From Tetrastigma voinierianum (Eukaryota; Streptophyta; Magnoliopsida; Vitales; Vitaceae), in assembly GCA_016808115.1 (NCBI GenBank), contig JAEQBH010006392.1, positions 62,001 through 126,000 of the forward strand: a stretch of 64,000 nt of DNA, in the 5' to 3' direction. Below the pieces are notes generated by a model. The model saw only the letters and a list, made by a program, of their open reading frames with translations. It made no database searches and was not told the DNA's origin. Both the position numbers and the translations under genes were made by a program. Positions 43,660 to 55,009 of the stretch are shown one piece after another (positions within the stretch are counted from its first letter, which is position 1; each line of letters opens with the position of its first letter).

Positions 43660-44730
43660 GGCAACTTCAGCATATAAGCAACTTCTCCCACTCTCTTGAT
43701 CACCTCGAAAGGCCCCTCAAACTTTGGGATCAGCCCTCTTTGCCGAGTTCATCAAGCATTTTTTCGTGATCCGAGGAGTAAGTTTCAACAAAGACCTATC
43801 CCCAACCAAAATTCCAGCCGCCTATGTCGATCAAAGATACTTCTTCATTCTTTCTACCAACTCAAGGCTTTCCTGTGCCTCATCGAATTACTCCCTCCCG
43901 CCGGAAATGCTGCGATGTCGCAGGTCGCCTCCCCCAACCCGCTACTTTGCCACATCTAATGGGGTTCTCGGCTGCCAACCCATAGCCAACTCAAAAGGGT
44001 TCATCCCTATCAGCCGAAGCTTCTATGTGATTATACGTAACCGGAAGGTGCGGCTTGCCAAACGGCCCAGCTTTTTCTCAGCGCCACATAATGCCTCAAG
44101 TACTTTCCAAGAATCCATCGATTCTTTCACCCGACCATCTCGTTTTCAGGATGATCGGCAAATGAGAACTTCAACCTCTAACCCAAGAGCTTCGAAGAGT
44201 TCCACCCAAACCGTCCTGTGAATCTCGCATCCCGGTCACTGATTATGTCCTTAGGCAAACCAAAATAGCCACCACATGATCGAAAAACGTATCGGGTCGC
44301 CTCTTCGCTCGACATGCTCCTGGTCGCCATAGAACATCAGTGCACTTTGAGAACCGAACAACCACGACAGCATGGATTTGCATTCTCGCCTTGTGGAATC
44401 CCGAGATAAAATCCATGGAGAGTATTTTGCCATGGCTTCACTGGTACTTGGGAGAGGTCAGCAAAGAACCCTCGCGTTTATCTTTTCTTTCGCCTCGCTT
44501 TTAACCGGCATACTGTACAAGACTTCATACGCCGTATGTCTTCACCCATTCGGGCCAATAATTGACTCGGGATAAAGAATGCCATGGTCCTCTCCTCCCC
44601 TGGATGGCCTGCCCACTTAGCATCATGGGTCTCTTCAAAGAACTCTCTCCAGCCCCTCCCATCTAGACATGTAGCCTCTCCTCCTTGAACACAAGGGAGA
44701 TCATTTTCCAGCGCATTTCTGTTTCCCATT
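43660..44730 (-). pseudogene. Integrase of family 2 element
   Basis: The N-terminal HHCC zinc finger is in one open segment at 44,478-44,729: EETHDAKWAGHPGEERT supplies the histidines and CTVCRLKARR the cysteines. The catalytic core between about 43,950 and 44,450 is badly broken. At 43,686-43,740 the minus strand reads as RADPKV and GPFEV-like sequence, the GPY/F block. The zinc-finger segment is closely similar to that of family 1 (KETHDTRWAGHP), which shows that the two families are relatives. Confidence 0.72.
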
Positions 44731-44809
44731 CCCCGACTGGCCGTCTCGCTTTCATAGCCTGCATCAAGTCCGCCGCCTTCGATCCGCTCATCAAAATCGG
44801 GTATTGACT

Positions 44810-45075
44810 CCCGACATGGTCAGCGATGTATGCCACCAATTCCTTCCGACCGAAAGGCCCGCTACAATGTCGGTCGCCGGCCGATGCAGCCACTCAAAAC
44901 TGAACCCCAGCCAGAACTCTCGCGCGGCCCGCTTTGCACTCAACTTCTTCAGGCCTCAAGAAGCGTATTTGCCATACTGTCTCCGTCACTACCGTGAAAA
45001 TCCCACCAAGGAGTGTAATGCCCACCGGCCGCAAAACGCTGCACTACCGCTGTCATTTCCTTCTCATGCGCCAAT
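44810..45075 (-). pseudogene. RNase H of family 2 element
   Basis: Minus-strand segments HEKEMTAVV, DSMANTLLE, FSFEWLHRP and then GRKELVAYIADHVGS match the RNase H end of gypsy pol, up to the ALSRKE-type junction with integrase. At least three frame changes. Confidence 0.68.
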
Positions 45076-45289
45076 AACGCCGCTCGCCCCATTCGGGGCC
45101 CGACTCTCAGTCGCCACGGTGTCCTTCCCGCACCAAGACTCCACTAAGGGCCTTATCCTCAAGCATCGGCCTCAACTTCAAAAGGGGGAGGTCGCATTTG
45201 GCAACCGCAAAATCGGGGTTCTTCGAGACGGCTTCGCTTCAGGCTTTCAAAAGCCATCCGACACTCTATGTCCCGCCCCATGTTTCCTG

Positions 45290-45965
45290 GTCTTTTTTGG
45301 CAAATTACAATGGAGACACCTTCGAATAGCCCTTTATGAATCTCCTATAGTAATTTGCTAACCCGAGGAATGACCGCAACTCTGTCACTTTGGTAGGGTC
45401 ACACCGATCACAAATTTGCACCTTTCTTTCATCCATCCGACCGTTTCATCGATTTCAAGGGAACCCAGAGAACGTGATCTCTTCCCAAACTCGTGACGCC
45501 TGCCACATAGCGCTTGTGTTCCCTTAAGCCATTGAACATCATGCATCTCAGGCTCATTTAGAGTCCGGTCGCATACCACAATGTCATTCAGCCGTATTAA
45601 ATCCAAAGCATCGAGATGGGCCAAACAATACATCATTCATTAAATTACGTAATTGTCACGGGCATTTGTGAGCCCAAATCCAAGATTACAAGAAATTATA
45701 TGAACCATAACGAAGTTACACATGTGGTTTTTGCCTCATCACCTTCTGCGAACGACTCTGCCAATATCTCGATCTCGTGTCCAAGCTTGGTGAAGTACCA
45801 GCCTTTACACCACAAACACCCGCCGCCAAAGGAATCTGCACTTGTTTTTGATGGTTACCTTATTCAGAGCACCTGCAATCCACACATTACGCGCAATGAT
45901 CCATCATGTTTCTTCCGGAACGTAACGTGCGCCCATATGGAGCCCTCGAGGCTGGATCCATGTCA
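45290..45965 (-). pseudogene. Reverse transcriptase of family 2 element
   Basis: The best preserved RT in the window. Reading the minus strand with frame changes: RAPYGAHVTFRKKHDGSLR (about 45,905-45,960), ALNKVTIKNK-like block, SFAEGDEAKTTCVT (about 45,715-45,760), LNDIVVCDRTLNEPEMH in the open segment 45,385-45,636, where the YLDD box reads as LND, and VTLPK...LRSFLGLANYYRRF-like sequence at 45,300-45,410. Order and spacing fit Ty3/gypsy RT. Confidence 0.75.
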
Positions 45966-46309
45966 CACCAGCAACTCTTTCAACTGCTTCCTCGGGCCTC
46001 CAAGAATTTCAAGAGGCCATCCAAGGGACTCACAGGAGGTTTTGCCCCGGCGCAATTGATCTTGTGATCAATGGGTCTTCTGGGGAGGCAACTCTGTAGT
46101 AACTCGAGGGCATGATGTCTCGACCTTTAGTATCCCACCTACGTAGTCAAGAACTTCAAAGATCATGTCCTTATCGATTTCCACCAGTTTAAGCAGGCGT
46201 CTCTCGCCTCGCTTGAGCCCTTTTTCGCCTGAAGGGCCGACATTATCTCGCCCCCGCTATGCTTCTCTCATTCTTCCTTTTCACTCAAGTAGCACAAAGC
46301 AGCGGCCGA

Positions 46310-46590
46310 TTCTCCTCTAAGATCATAAGTCCACCCAGACGAGGAATCATGGCAGCCTTGTACTGAGGGAAGAAATCAATCCCAAGGGATTAGATTGAAA
46401 TCATCCAATGGAACACAAAGTACCATCTACCCTTCCATTCACCAACTTGCAGCAGGACATCCTGCGCAATGCCCCGATCTTTGTGCCTCATCGCTCACCG
46501 CTTTGATCCGCTTATCATCATCTACCGCCAGATCGAAGTCCTCGAGGTTTCACCGGTTGCAACAAAATCAGGCGCGGCACCACCGCCTAC
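46310..46590 (-). pseudogene. Aspartic protease of family 2 element, active site damaged
   Basis: Minus-strand AMVGGGAAPDFVATGETSR at about 46,535-46,585 corresponds to AMVDTGATHNFV, with the catalytic Asp read as Gly. The second block VPLDDFNLI lies at about 46,400-46,425. Located between the zinc knuckle and RT. Confidence 0.65.
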
Positions 46591-46639
46591 CATCGCTTTT
46601 ACCCGATCCCATTAAGACTAACATGCATCAAGGTTACGG

Positions 46640-47600
46640 CTGTTCTCGCCATCGACATTCAAGAATTGCAAAGGATTCACCGAGGGTGAATCCGACCGCC
46701 GCTCATCGCCAGCGACCAAGGCACTCGCTTTTTCCCTCTCGGGGCGCCTTGGCTCTGGGTGAGGGCCAAGTAGATCGCGAAGTATCCCATCGGGTTCGCC
46801 GCTCGCCGCATGTACCTCAGGGTTGTTCCACGTTTTGTCTTCAGCCCCTTCTTTGCTCCTTCCAAACAAATTTCCTCTTCTGATCGAACGGTTTTCCCCG
46901 CCGCTTCCTTCGCCTGCAGATCCGTCTTGACTTGCTCAGGAGGGCTGATGGCGCCGCCGTCTCAGAGTCCACCAAGGCCATTGCAGCATTACAGTAAAGA
47001 AAGCAGTCACGAACTCCCCGCCCTGAGTTCAGCCAGGCTCACCTTGTAATCCCGAACAAACAATAGCCATTCATCGTATAGCCCCGATATCCAACATGGA
47101 ACTAAATTCCTTCACATAGTCCCTCACTGAACCTATGTGCTTCAACCGCTTCAGGACTCCTCATAGCCGCGACCAAGGGTAGGAATTGCTCTTCGGGGCT
47201 TCCTTCTTCGTAGTTCCCAGATATCAATCGTGGCCTTCCGCACTCGCAGATCATCTCCCATCCGAGCCACCATAACCCCCAGATCACTGCATTGTGTACA
47301 TGCTGGCTATGGACACTATTTCACTCCATCAGTACACAGCTCAAGAACCGGAAGCTCCATGTCCCATAGGAAATTTTCCAACTCTTTAGCATTTCTGAAG
47401 ACTCCCAAACCCTTGCTCGCACACGATCTTTTCCGCTGGGGACCCGACACCGTGGGAGTAGACTTCACACAAATTTTCGGGGTGACCGAGATCTCTCGCC
47501 CTACACTCGGCAGACCGTATCCCCGTATTTCAGCCATCAATGCTCGCAGATCGCCAGGCATCAACTGCCCCGCATATTTATCACCGTCCATCGATCATAC
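46640..47600 (-). pseudogene. gag: gag of family 2 element
   Basis: Structural protein region. An open segment (47,316-47,591) ends with NAKELENFLWDMEL, the gag signature (family 1 has LEENFLRDMEQYF). A second (47,102-47,287) includes RPRLISGNYEE and EEQFLP with MRSPEAVEAHR, matching the DQFLP and SVREYV region of this gag family. A third (46,618-46,869) has RPEREKASALVAGDERRSD and VNPLQFLNV, which follows the CCHC knuckle in relatives; the knuckle cysteines themselves are not cleanly readable. Confidence 0.7.
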
Positions 47601-47726
47601 GCACTTCAAACTCATTTTTCATCGAGTCTCCGCAAACGCAAATACGCTTTCTTCATCTTCGTGCCATTCTTAACAAAGGTTTCCAACCCGGCCATCCTTT
47701 CTCTTCAAGCGCTCCTCACCATTTCG

Positions 47727-47741
47727 GTGCTCGATACCACT
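47727..47741 (-). other. Primer-binding site of family 2 element
   Basis: Minus-strand GTGGTATCGAGCACC, a one-base variant of TTGGTATCAGAGCACC, initiator tRNA-Met type, adjacent to the 5' LTR end. Confidence 0.7.
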
Positions 47742-48311
47742 CATTACACCCCGGTTTATCATCACGAATTTTTCGCTTCGATGCGCTATGGTTAACTCGA
47801 TTAGCCAATCTTTCCCACAAGTGTCTCAAAAGCAAAGTATTAGACTGTGTACAGAAATGATCCCAACTTGCATTCACAAACCGTCATGGGCACTTCTCAA
47901 AATACAAGAGATTACAATATACGTAAGAACGCACACTCTCTAACCCCATTCCAAGTTGTGAGACCCAATCCTTTTATGTAATTTCTGGGTGTCTATTGCC
48001 AACATAGTGACTCCTTCCTAACAAAGCTATTTCCACCAAAGATTTGAATTTGAATCGCTCCATATTTCAAAATCTCTGTTCTATATTAAATATGTTTGAA
48101 TTTGAAACTGCTCACAATTTCAAATTAAACTCCACCATTTGCTACGGGTGCATGTCCACATATGCTACCATGCACCCGCCGCCAGTCCACCGTATCTTAC
48201 CATGCACCACCATGGTTTGCCTTGTTTTATTAATAGGGTGCCCTCATAGGCTCCAAGGCATGGCCTATGAGGCCCTCGTATGCAACCAACGAGCTTAGGC
48301 ATCCGAGGTAC
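47742..48311 (-). repeat. 5' LTR of family 2 element
   Basis: About 570 bp, aligned with 42,752-43,340. The terminal GTGTGACA is degraded to TGTAATGA at the internal end. The outer end abuts 18S sequence, and the LTR start TGTTACC reads as GTACC on the minus strand. Confidence 0.87.
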
Positions 48312-48647
48312 TAGTCACTATCCTACCATCGAAAGTCGATAGGCGTATATTTCAATGATACACACTTCATCGATAATGCGCGATCCGTCGAAGTATCATG
48401 AATCATCGAGCAAACCCGCATAGCCCGCGTCGACCTTTATCTAATAAATGCATCCTTCCGTAAGCTCCGGTTTGTCAGACGACAATTTTAGAATTACTAC
48501 TGCTATCCGAGTGCCAGTACCATCAAACAACCATAATCGATTTAATGAGCCATTCGCAATTTCAGCAGCCTCCGAATTAGTCTATACTTACACATGCATG
48601 GCTTAATTCCAGACAAGCATATGACTCACCGGGCAGGATCAACCGTA
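48312..48647 (-). rRNA. 18S rRNA, unit 2, 5' segment
   Basis: Reverse strand: from GGATAGTGACTA next to the LTR back to the 18S start. Plus-strand landmarks CACTATCCTACCATCGAAAG (48,317), CTTACACATGCATGGCTTAA (48,588), ACAAGCATATGACT and GGGCAGGATCAACC (48,631). About 336 bp, which gives the insertion position within 18S. Confidence 0.93.
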
Positions 48648-49334
48648 GCATTCTTGTGCAACGCCGAACCGCATGCACCTAGCCTAGACCACAATGGGTG
48701 ACGGGAGGGCAAAGCGGAGCCGATCGTCGTACATACGCGTCTAGCGATGAACGCTTAAGCTCGGGCAATAGTGTGATCTTTAGATCCCATGCCCGTGTTA
48801 AGGTTCCGCATCCGAGAGCACGAGCCATCATCATGGCCCATTGTGAAACCCCTTCGCATGGTCACACGCGTGGGGAGTACATGGCACGGCGATCGCCGCA
48901 AGGTCCACCCGCCCCATGAGCAGAGCGCTGATGGGAGAAAGGCAACATCTCGAGAAAATTCCATCGTATCGGGAAGGCAACACAGAAACTATTATCGCTG
49001 ATGCCCAAGGCTCGATTCAAGCCCTTTGCATAGAATGAGGAGGGACGTGGCAATAGTTCGTTGCACGAGCAAGGAGCCCACCACAACCCACATTACCCAA
49101 ACACCACTCACGCCATCAAGTCGACTTCAAGATGCACCACACAATCGTAACCGTGACTAGTCGGGAGTCGTTTCCTGCTAGAAGCACACCTAAGCAACAA
49201 GTGATGCCTCAGAGTACCATTGCAGGGCATGAGGAAGAATGATAACACTATTTCAAGGTAACCGACACAATAAGCAACGTAAGACAAGCCTGCACAAAGA
49301 AGATTGCAAGCCTAAGGTGTCTGGGCTTCACCAT
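48648..49334 (-). other. 5' ETS, unit 2
   Basis: Non-repetitive leader of about 0.69 kb between 18S and the A array. The distal part (48,960-49,330) matches 27,830-28,165 inverted. The RNA polymerase I start should lie near its outer edge, but I found no convincing plant-type TATA(A/T)GGGG start motif. Confidence 0.7.
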
Positions 49335-49690
49335 GTTCAGCAATGAACCATGCCGGCAAGACCGCGGCGTTCAGGCATGGCATGGCACTAGCGCGACCAG
49401 CGTCTAGGGCATGCACTCGCCAAGGCACCGCGCTTGTGCATGTCACGCACTTCACCCCGTGCACCGCTTAAGCAAGGCACTGTGGAGAGGAACCGCTCGT
49501 GCAAGGCATCTGCTTTCAAGGAACCTTGCCAGTGCGCACTAAGCTGGGGGCGTGAACCTTGCTCAGTAAGGCACTAAAACCGAGGAACCACGCCTAGGCA
49601 TGGCACTGAAGACATGCCTGGGGGGGCATGCACTAAAGCCTAGGCTCATGCCCAGTACGCACTCAGATTACAGAATTATGCTCAGCCTGC
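49335..49690 (-). repeat. IGS A-type array, promoter-proximal part
   Basis: Degenerate A repeats (GGCATGGCACTAGCG, GGCATGCACT, GAGGAACC) separated from the main A array by a copy of the conserved block. Confidence 0.65.
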
Positions 49691-49930
49691 TACTGCTGAG
49701 TACCATGGCTGTGGAACGAGAGGCATGCTTCGCAATGTGGGGGAACATCCGCCTATAGGCTCGGGAGGCCAAGGGCAAGAAAGATGGCGTCTTTAGGGCA
49801 ACGAGGCCCACAAAGACTGCATGGGAGAGCTAGCAACCGATCATCACCAAATTGTGACAGCACCCACGCCGAGGACTCAAGGCATATGAGCACTACGCCA
49901 CAAGGGCATGGGCACGCCGGCAAGCATCGT
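49691..49930 (-). repeat. Second copy of conserved IGS block
   Basis: GGAACGAGAGGCATGCTTCG, GAACATCCGCC with TATAGGC, GGGAGAGCTAGCAACC, GGCATATGAGCACTACGCC and GGGCATGGGC repeat the block at 50,930-51,200, but without an AT module and with a decayed palindrome. The block is therefore duplicated within one IGS. Confidence 0.65.
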
Positions 49931-50929
49931 TGAAGGCAACAAGGCCTGTGCCATGGCACCATGCCTGGGCAAGCAAAATTGTAAGTCAGCACCATGCCTG
50001 GGCATGCACCAAAGCCGAGGCATCGCGCCTGTGCATGCACTGGGGGTGAAGGCACCTTGCACAGGCAACAAGGCACCAGCGAAGGCACCATGGCTGTGCA
50101 TGCACCAACGGAGAGAATCGGGCCGCGTTTCAGCGAAGGCCCCCGTGCCTAGGCATGAACTAGGCCAAAGCACCGCGGGATTCGTGCCGCGATTCAGGGG
50201 TCGAGGCACCTGCCTAGGCATGCACTAGGCCGAGGCACCCGGCCCGGGCTGCACCAGGGCCGAGGCACTCGTCGAGGCATGCATCAGTCGAGCACCCCTG
50301 CCGAGGCATGCACTAGCCGGTGGCACCATGCCCGGGGCAAGGCACTAGCCGAGGCACTCGCCGAGGCATGCACTAGCCGAAAAAAAAATTTCCTCCCGTT
50401 TCAGTATTTACTAGGTCGAGGCAACTCGTCTGTGCATGCACCAGGCCGAGGCACCCGTCGAGGCAATGCACTAGTCGAGGCACCATGCCCAGCAAGGCAC
50501 TGTGCCGAGGCAACTCTTGCTCAGGCATGCACCAGGCCGAGGCACCATGCGCTCGTGCAAGGGCACCAGGGCCAAGGGCACCCTATCTAGCATGTACCAG
50601 TCGAGGCACCCTGGCCGAGGCATGCACCCAGTCGGCGCACCATGCCCGTGCAAGCAGGTAGGAGCAACCGGCGCACCGTGTCTGTGCGTACCAGGCCGAA
50701 GCACCATGCCCGCTAGCGTACTAGGTCGAGGCACCGCGTTCAGGCAAGGTACTTCAAACGAGGGCACCATGTTCAGTAAAGGTACTGTGCCACAAGCACC
50801 ATGTCTAGCAAGGTACTGTGCCGAGGGGCACCTCGTCTGTGCATGCACTAGGCCGAGGCACCATGTCTAGGTACTAGGCCGCAGGCACCATGCCCGTGCA
50901 AGGTACTAGGCACGTGCTCAGAGGCATGC
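49931..50929 (-). repeat. IGS A-type subrepeat array, main part (units 2-3)
   Basis: About 30-bp monomers GGCATGCACTAGGCCGAGGC plus CACC and CACCATGCCCGTGCAAGG. A small AT-rich interruption with poly-A is at 50,383-50,412. Confidence 0.8.
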
Positions 50930-51289
50930 ACTAAAGCAGGCAACGTGGGGAACGAGGGGCATGCCTTCGCTCAAGCAACTCGGGGCAACGCTGGGGGAAC
51001 GAGGCATGCTTGTAACGTAAACGCCCGTCCATAGGCTCGGGCAGCTGCGGCAAGCAAAGATGGCATCTAGGCAACGAAAGGCCCACAACGACCGCGTGGG
51101 AGAGCAAGCAACTGGTCATTGTCTAATTTTGACCGAATCTGATGTCGAGGGCTCATGGTGCATATGAGCACGCCCATGCCAATGAGTGGCATGGGTGTGC
51201 ATCACCAAGCAAAGACGTAAGGTCGGCAGAGCCTAGTCAAAGCTCGCCAAGCCCATAGAGGCAACCAAATTTCAAAGAGCACATAAGCC
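50930..51289 (-). repeat. Conserved IGS block with palindrome (units 2-3)
   Basis: Same block as 591-870: GGGGAACGAGGGGCATG, CGTCCATAGGCTCGG, GGGAGAGCAAGCAACTGG, GATGTCGAGGGCTCATGG, CATATGAGCACG and CCCATGCCAATGAGTGGCATGGG at 51,173-51,196. Confidence 0.72.
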
Positions 51290-51999
51290 TTTTGGAAAAT
51301 CGAGGAGACATCACACATGCTTCGAGGAGACATAATGGCAATTTTAACCAGAAAGCGATTTTAGTCCTGCGAGGTGATTCTCTTTATAATACTATACATG
51401 GCCAAGAAAAAAAGAAGAAAAATTTGAATTCAGAAAATATTTTTATTTTTATTTATTTACTAGAAAAAGAAAAATAGGGAAAATAGGAGAAAATAGTAAA
51501 ATATTTTTAAAATTCATTTTCACATGGAAAATATTTGGACCAGAATCGATCGATTTGAAGTGGAGGAATATTTATTTTAATTTATTTACTGAAAAAATAG
51601 GGCAAAATAGGTGGAAAACAGGAAAATAGGGGGAAAATAGGGGAAATAGGGAAAAGAATGATTTACATTGATCACTGAATGCAATATTTTACTATAAATA
51701 TTAATATTTGATAATATTTAAATGAAAGGATAATTTTAAATTTTTTTCTCTAAAAATATAGAATATAAGGGGAAACATGGGAAAAGGTATGAAAACATTT
51801 TTATCATGAGAATGATATTTTGAACAATGAATGGAGAAAGAATAATGAATATAGAAACGAGAGCATGGTTAGGAAGCCATTAAGGCATAGCTGAAGCCAC
51901 CTTAATATTGCCTGGGTGCAATGCATGGAGGTTCAAAGGGTCAGTGGGCACCATCAATATTGCCGAGGCACCATCTATTGGAAATTACATTTCGGGCAC
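51290..51999 (-). repeat. AT-rich IGS module (units 2-3)
   Basis: Fourth copy of the module: GACATAATGGCAATTTTAACC, AAAATAGGGAAAATAGG, GATTTGAAGTGGAGGAATA and the tail at 51,870-51,999 (TTAAGGCATAGCTGAAGCC, CCTGGGTGCAATG). Confidence 0.8.
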
Positions 52000-53419
52000 G
52001 ATGGAACTGCCACCGTGGCGTGGCAAAGCACTAGCCGAGGCACCGTGTGTCATGGTACGGCATGCACAAGACTGTGGCGAAGGCCTCGTGTGTCTAAAAT
52101 ACAAAGCACTAAATCGAGGCCCTATGTCTAGGTATATGGCATGGCACTAGGGCGCCGAGGCCCCGTAAGGCTCAGCATGACAAAGAGTCAGACCGAGGCC
52201 ATATGTGGGTGCACGATCGCACTAAAGCCGAGGCCCCGCGTGTGTCTATGCATACAGTTGACAAGACTAGAGCCGAGGTCTCGCGGTGTCTAGGCATGGC
52301 ATGCCATAGCACTCAGCCCGAGTGGGCCCCGTGTGTCTGTGCATGGCATGCCATAGCACTAGCCTCGGGAGGCCCCAGGCCCTGCGGTGTTCAGGCATGG
52401 CATGCCATGACTACTCCCGAGCGCCGAGGCCTCAGAGCCCAGCACGGCACGCTGATAAGACATTGTGCCAGCCCCGAGGCCCCGTGTCTAGGCACACGGA
52501 ATGCCATGAAGACTAAACCGAAGGCCCGCGGTGTCTAGGCATGGAATGCCATAAAGACTCAAACAGGCCCTGCGGTTCAGCATGGCATGCCATAAAGATT
52601 CAGCCAGGCCCCGCGGTGTTCAGCATGGCATGCCATAGCACTTGGGCTCTGAGGTCTCCAGGCGCGGAGGCCCCGTGTGTCTAGGCATGGCATGCCATAG
52701 CACTAGCTTCGAGGCCCCGAGGCCCCGGTGCCAGCATGGAATGCCATAAGAGCAGCTCGAGGCCCCGTGTGCTCCAGGGGTACGGCATGCCATAGCACTG
52801 TACCGAGCCCGTAAGGTCGGTGTACGGCATGCCATAAAGACTAGCCTCAGGCCCTCGAGGCGCGGGAGGCCTCGCGGTAGCCTGCGCATGGCATGCCATA
52901 GCACCAGCGCTTGAGGCCCCGCTGTGTTCAGCATGGCATGCCATAGCACCCAACCCGGGGCCCGTAGGCCTAGGGGCATGGTATGCCGCCATACTGGGCC
53001 CAGCCCCGTGTGCCCAGTGCACGGCATGACATGCTGACTAGCCGAGGATCCCAGTGTGGCGCCGGGAGGCCAGGTGGCCAGGCATGGCATGCCATGCACT
53101 CAGCGCTGAGGCCTGTGTTCAGCATACACACATGCACTCAGCCCGAGGCCCCTGTGAAACAGGCATGGCATGCCATAGCACCAGCCCTGAGGCCCCGTGT
53201 GTTAGCATGGCATGTGCCATAAGACTAGGCGCGGAGGCCCCGCAGGCCCAAGCATGGCATGCCAGAAGACGTAGGCGCCGTGCACGCAGCCTGTAGCAGG
53301 CATGGCATAGCACCAGCCGAGGCCCCAGTGTCTAGGCATGGTATGGCATAGCACTCAGCCGAGGCCCCGTGTCTAGCATGGCATGGCATAGCACTAGACC
53401 GAGGCACCGCGGTTCAGGC
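52000..53419 (-). repeat. IGS B-type subrepeat array (units 2-3)
   Basis: About 43-bp monomers GGCATGGCATGCCATAGCAC and GAGGCCCCGTGTGTCTAG; about 1.4 kb, the longest B array in the window. Confidence 0.85.
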
Positions 53420-53489
53420 ATGGAATGGCACATTCATGATAGAAATAAACTCAACAATAAAAACAATGTTTTTTAAACTGTGTGGCGAG
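53420..53489 (-). repeat. Short AT spacer between B and C arrays (units 2-3)
   Basis: GCACATTCATGATAGAAATA then AACTCAACAATAAAAACAATG; matches 31,216-31,340. Confidence 0.72.
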
Positions 53490-55009
53490 TTTAATTTTTG
53501 GCATGGCATGGCACTAGGCCGAGGCATCAGCGCTTCAGCTACGCACCAGTCGAATCACCGCGTTCAGTACGTCATGGCACAAGGCCAGGCACCGCGCCGA
53601 CCACGCAGTCGAGGCATGCCAAGGCACTGTCGCGCCACCGCCTAGGCAAGCACTCGCCGAGGCAACGCTCCTGTGGAGGCATGCACAGCCGTAATCACTG
53701 GGTACCTGGGCATGCCACGGCACCAGCCGACCACCGTGATCAGGCATGTCATGGCACTAGCCGAGGCACCACCGCACTAAAGTGCACCGGCTCAGGCACC
53801 GCGCCCGGTGCCATGACACACCAGGCCGAATCACCTGCCTAGCATGCCATGGCACCAGCCAATCACCGTGCCTAGCATGCGGGTCATGGCACTAAAGCCG
53901 AGGCACCGCTTGGGCAAGCACTACCAGGCACTAGCTCCGTGCCATGACACTAGACCAATGCTCGCTTCTAGGCATGTCAGGCGGCACTAGGTCGGCACCG
54001 TGCTCATGCCATGGCACTAATCGGTGGCACCGCGCTCCGTGCCATGGCATTCAGTCGAGGCACCGTGTCTGCATCTTGGCACCAGTCGCAGGCACCGCTC
54101 CTGGCGTCGCACTAAACAGCACGTGCCAAGGCATGCCTCGCACTAGTCGAGCACCCTCGTAGGCATGGCGTCACTTAAAAAAGGCAACTCGTCAGTGAAG
54201 GCAACAGCGGTGGAACCCTCGTCTGTGCATGTCACGGCACTGCGCCACCGCTGGCACCGCGCTCGCATGTCATGGCACTGTGCCCGTGCAATCGCTTGGG
54301 GCAAGCACCGACGCAGGGCAATCGCGGTTTAGGCAAGCACTGGGGTCGAATCAATCGTGCCTAGGCATACGTCACGGCACTGGGGGTTCAGCCACATCGC
54401 GCTCGTAGCATGTCATGGCACTGGGGCCGCAGGCACCGCAAGCCCGTGCATGTCATGGCACTAGCCGAGGCAATCGCGCCTGTGCATGTCATGGCACTAG
54501 GCCGAGGCAATCGCGCCCGTGCATGTCATGGCACTAGGCCCATGCACCGCGCTCCGTGCATGTCATGGCACTAGAGGCCCAGCACCGCGCCTAGGCAAAC
54601 ACAAGGCTAATCACCGCGCTCAGCATGTCACGGCACTAGCCCGCGCGCTGCTCCTAGGCAAGCACAAGGTCGAATCAATCGCGCCTAGGCATGTCATGGC
54701 ACTAGTCGAGGCAATCGCGGTTCGGGCAAGTACTGTCGGGAGTAATCGTGCCTGGGGCAAGCACTGGGGTCGGGACGTGACCGTAGCTCAGTGCACGTCA
54801 CGGCACGAGTCAATCACCGTGCCTGCACAAGACTAGTCGACCACCGTGCCTAGGCATGCCATGGCACTAAAGTCTAGTCGAGGGCACCGTGGACTAGGCA
54901 TGTCACCAAGACTAGTCGGTGCACCGCTCAGGCAACGAATCTCTAAAGTGGGCAACAGACTGGGCATGCCATGGCACCAGTCGGCGGCACCGTGGTCTGG
55001 GCACGGCTC
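53490..55009 (-). repeat. IGS C-type subrepeat array (units 2-3, short)
   Basis: About 1.5 kb of 36-bp monomers: CATGTCATGGCACTAGGCCG, AGGCACCGCGC and CGAATCACCG. Compare 5.7 kb in unit 2. Confidence 0.82.

Larger units (their letters stand above)
42752..48311 (-). mobile_element. Ty3/gypsy chromovirus, family 2, inserted in 18S rRNA
   Basis: A complete minus-strand element of about 5.56 kb. The 3' LTR is at 42,752-43,340 and the 5' LTR at 47,742-48,311. A GTGGTATCGAGCACC primer-binding site for initiator tRNA-Met lies inside the 5' LTR, and the polypurine tract GCGGGAGGAGGTT sits before the 3' LTR. Domains run in Ty3/gypsy order gag, protease, RT, RNase H, integrase, chromodomain, all frameshifted. 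Both flanks are 18S: GATAGTG...CTA on one side and CCTACCATGG on the other, consistent with a 5-bp target duplication CCTAC. Its LTR sequence differs from family 1 except at the terminal GTGTGACA. Confidence 0.88.

Noticed and set aside
43724..44221. Plus-strand open frame of 165 codons within the family 2 element
   Set aside because: It overlaps the minus-strand integrase, whose motifs explain the sequence; this is an antisense shadow.
51750..51775. GAATATAAGGGG and similar words (29,925, 1,445), close to the plant RNA polymerase I start motif
   Set aside because: They are on the strand opposite to rRNA transcription and within a run of AAAATAGGG-like words, several kb from 18S. Chance resemblance is the better explanation.
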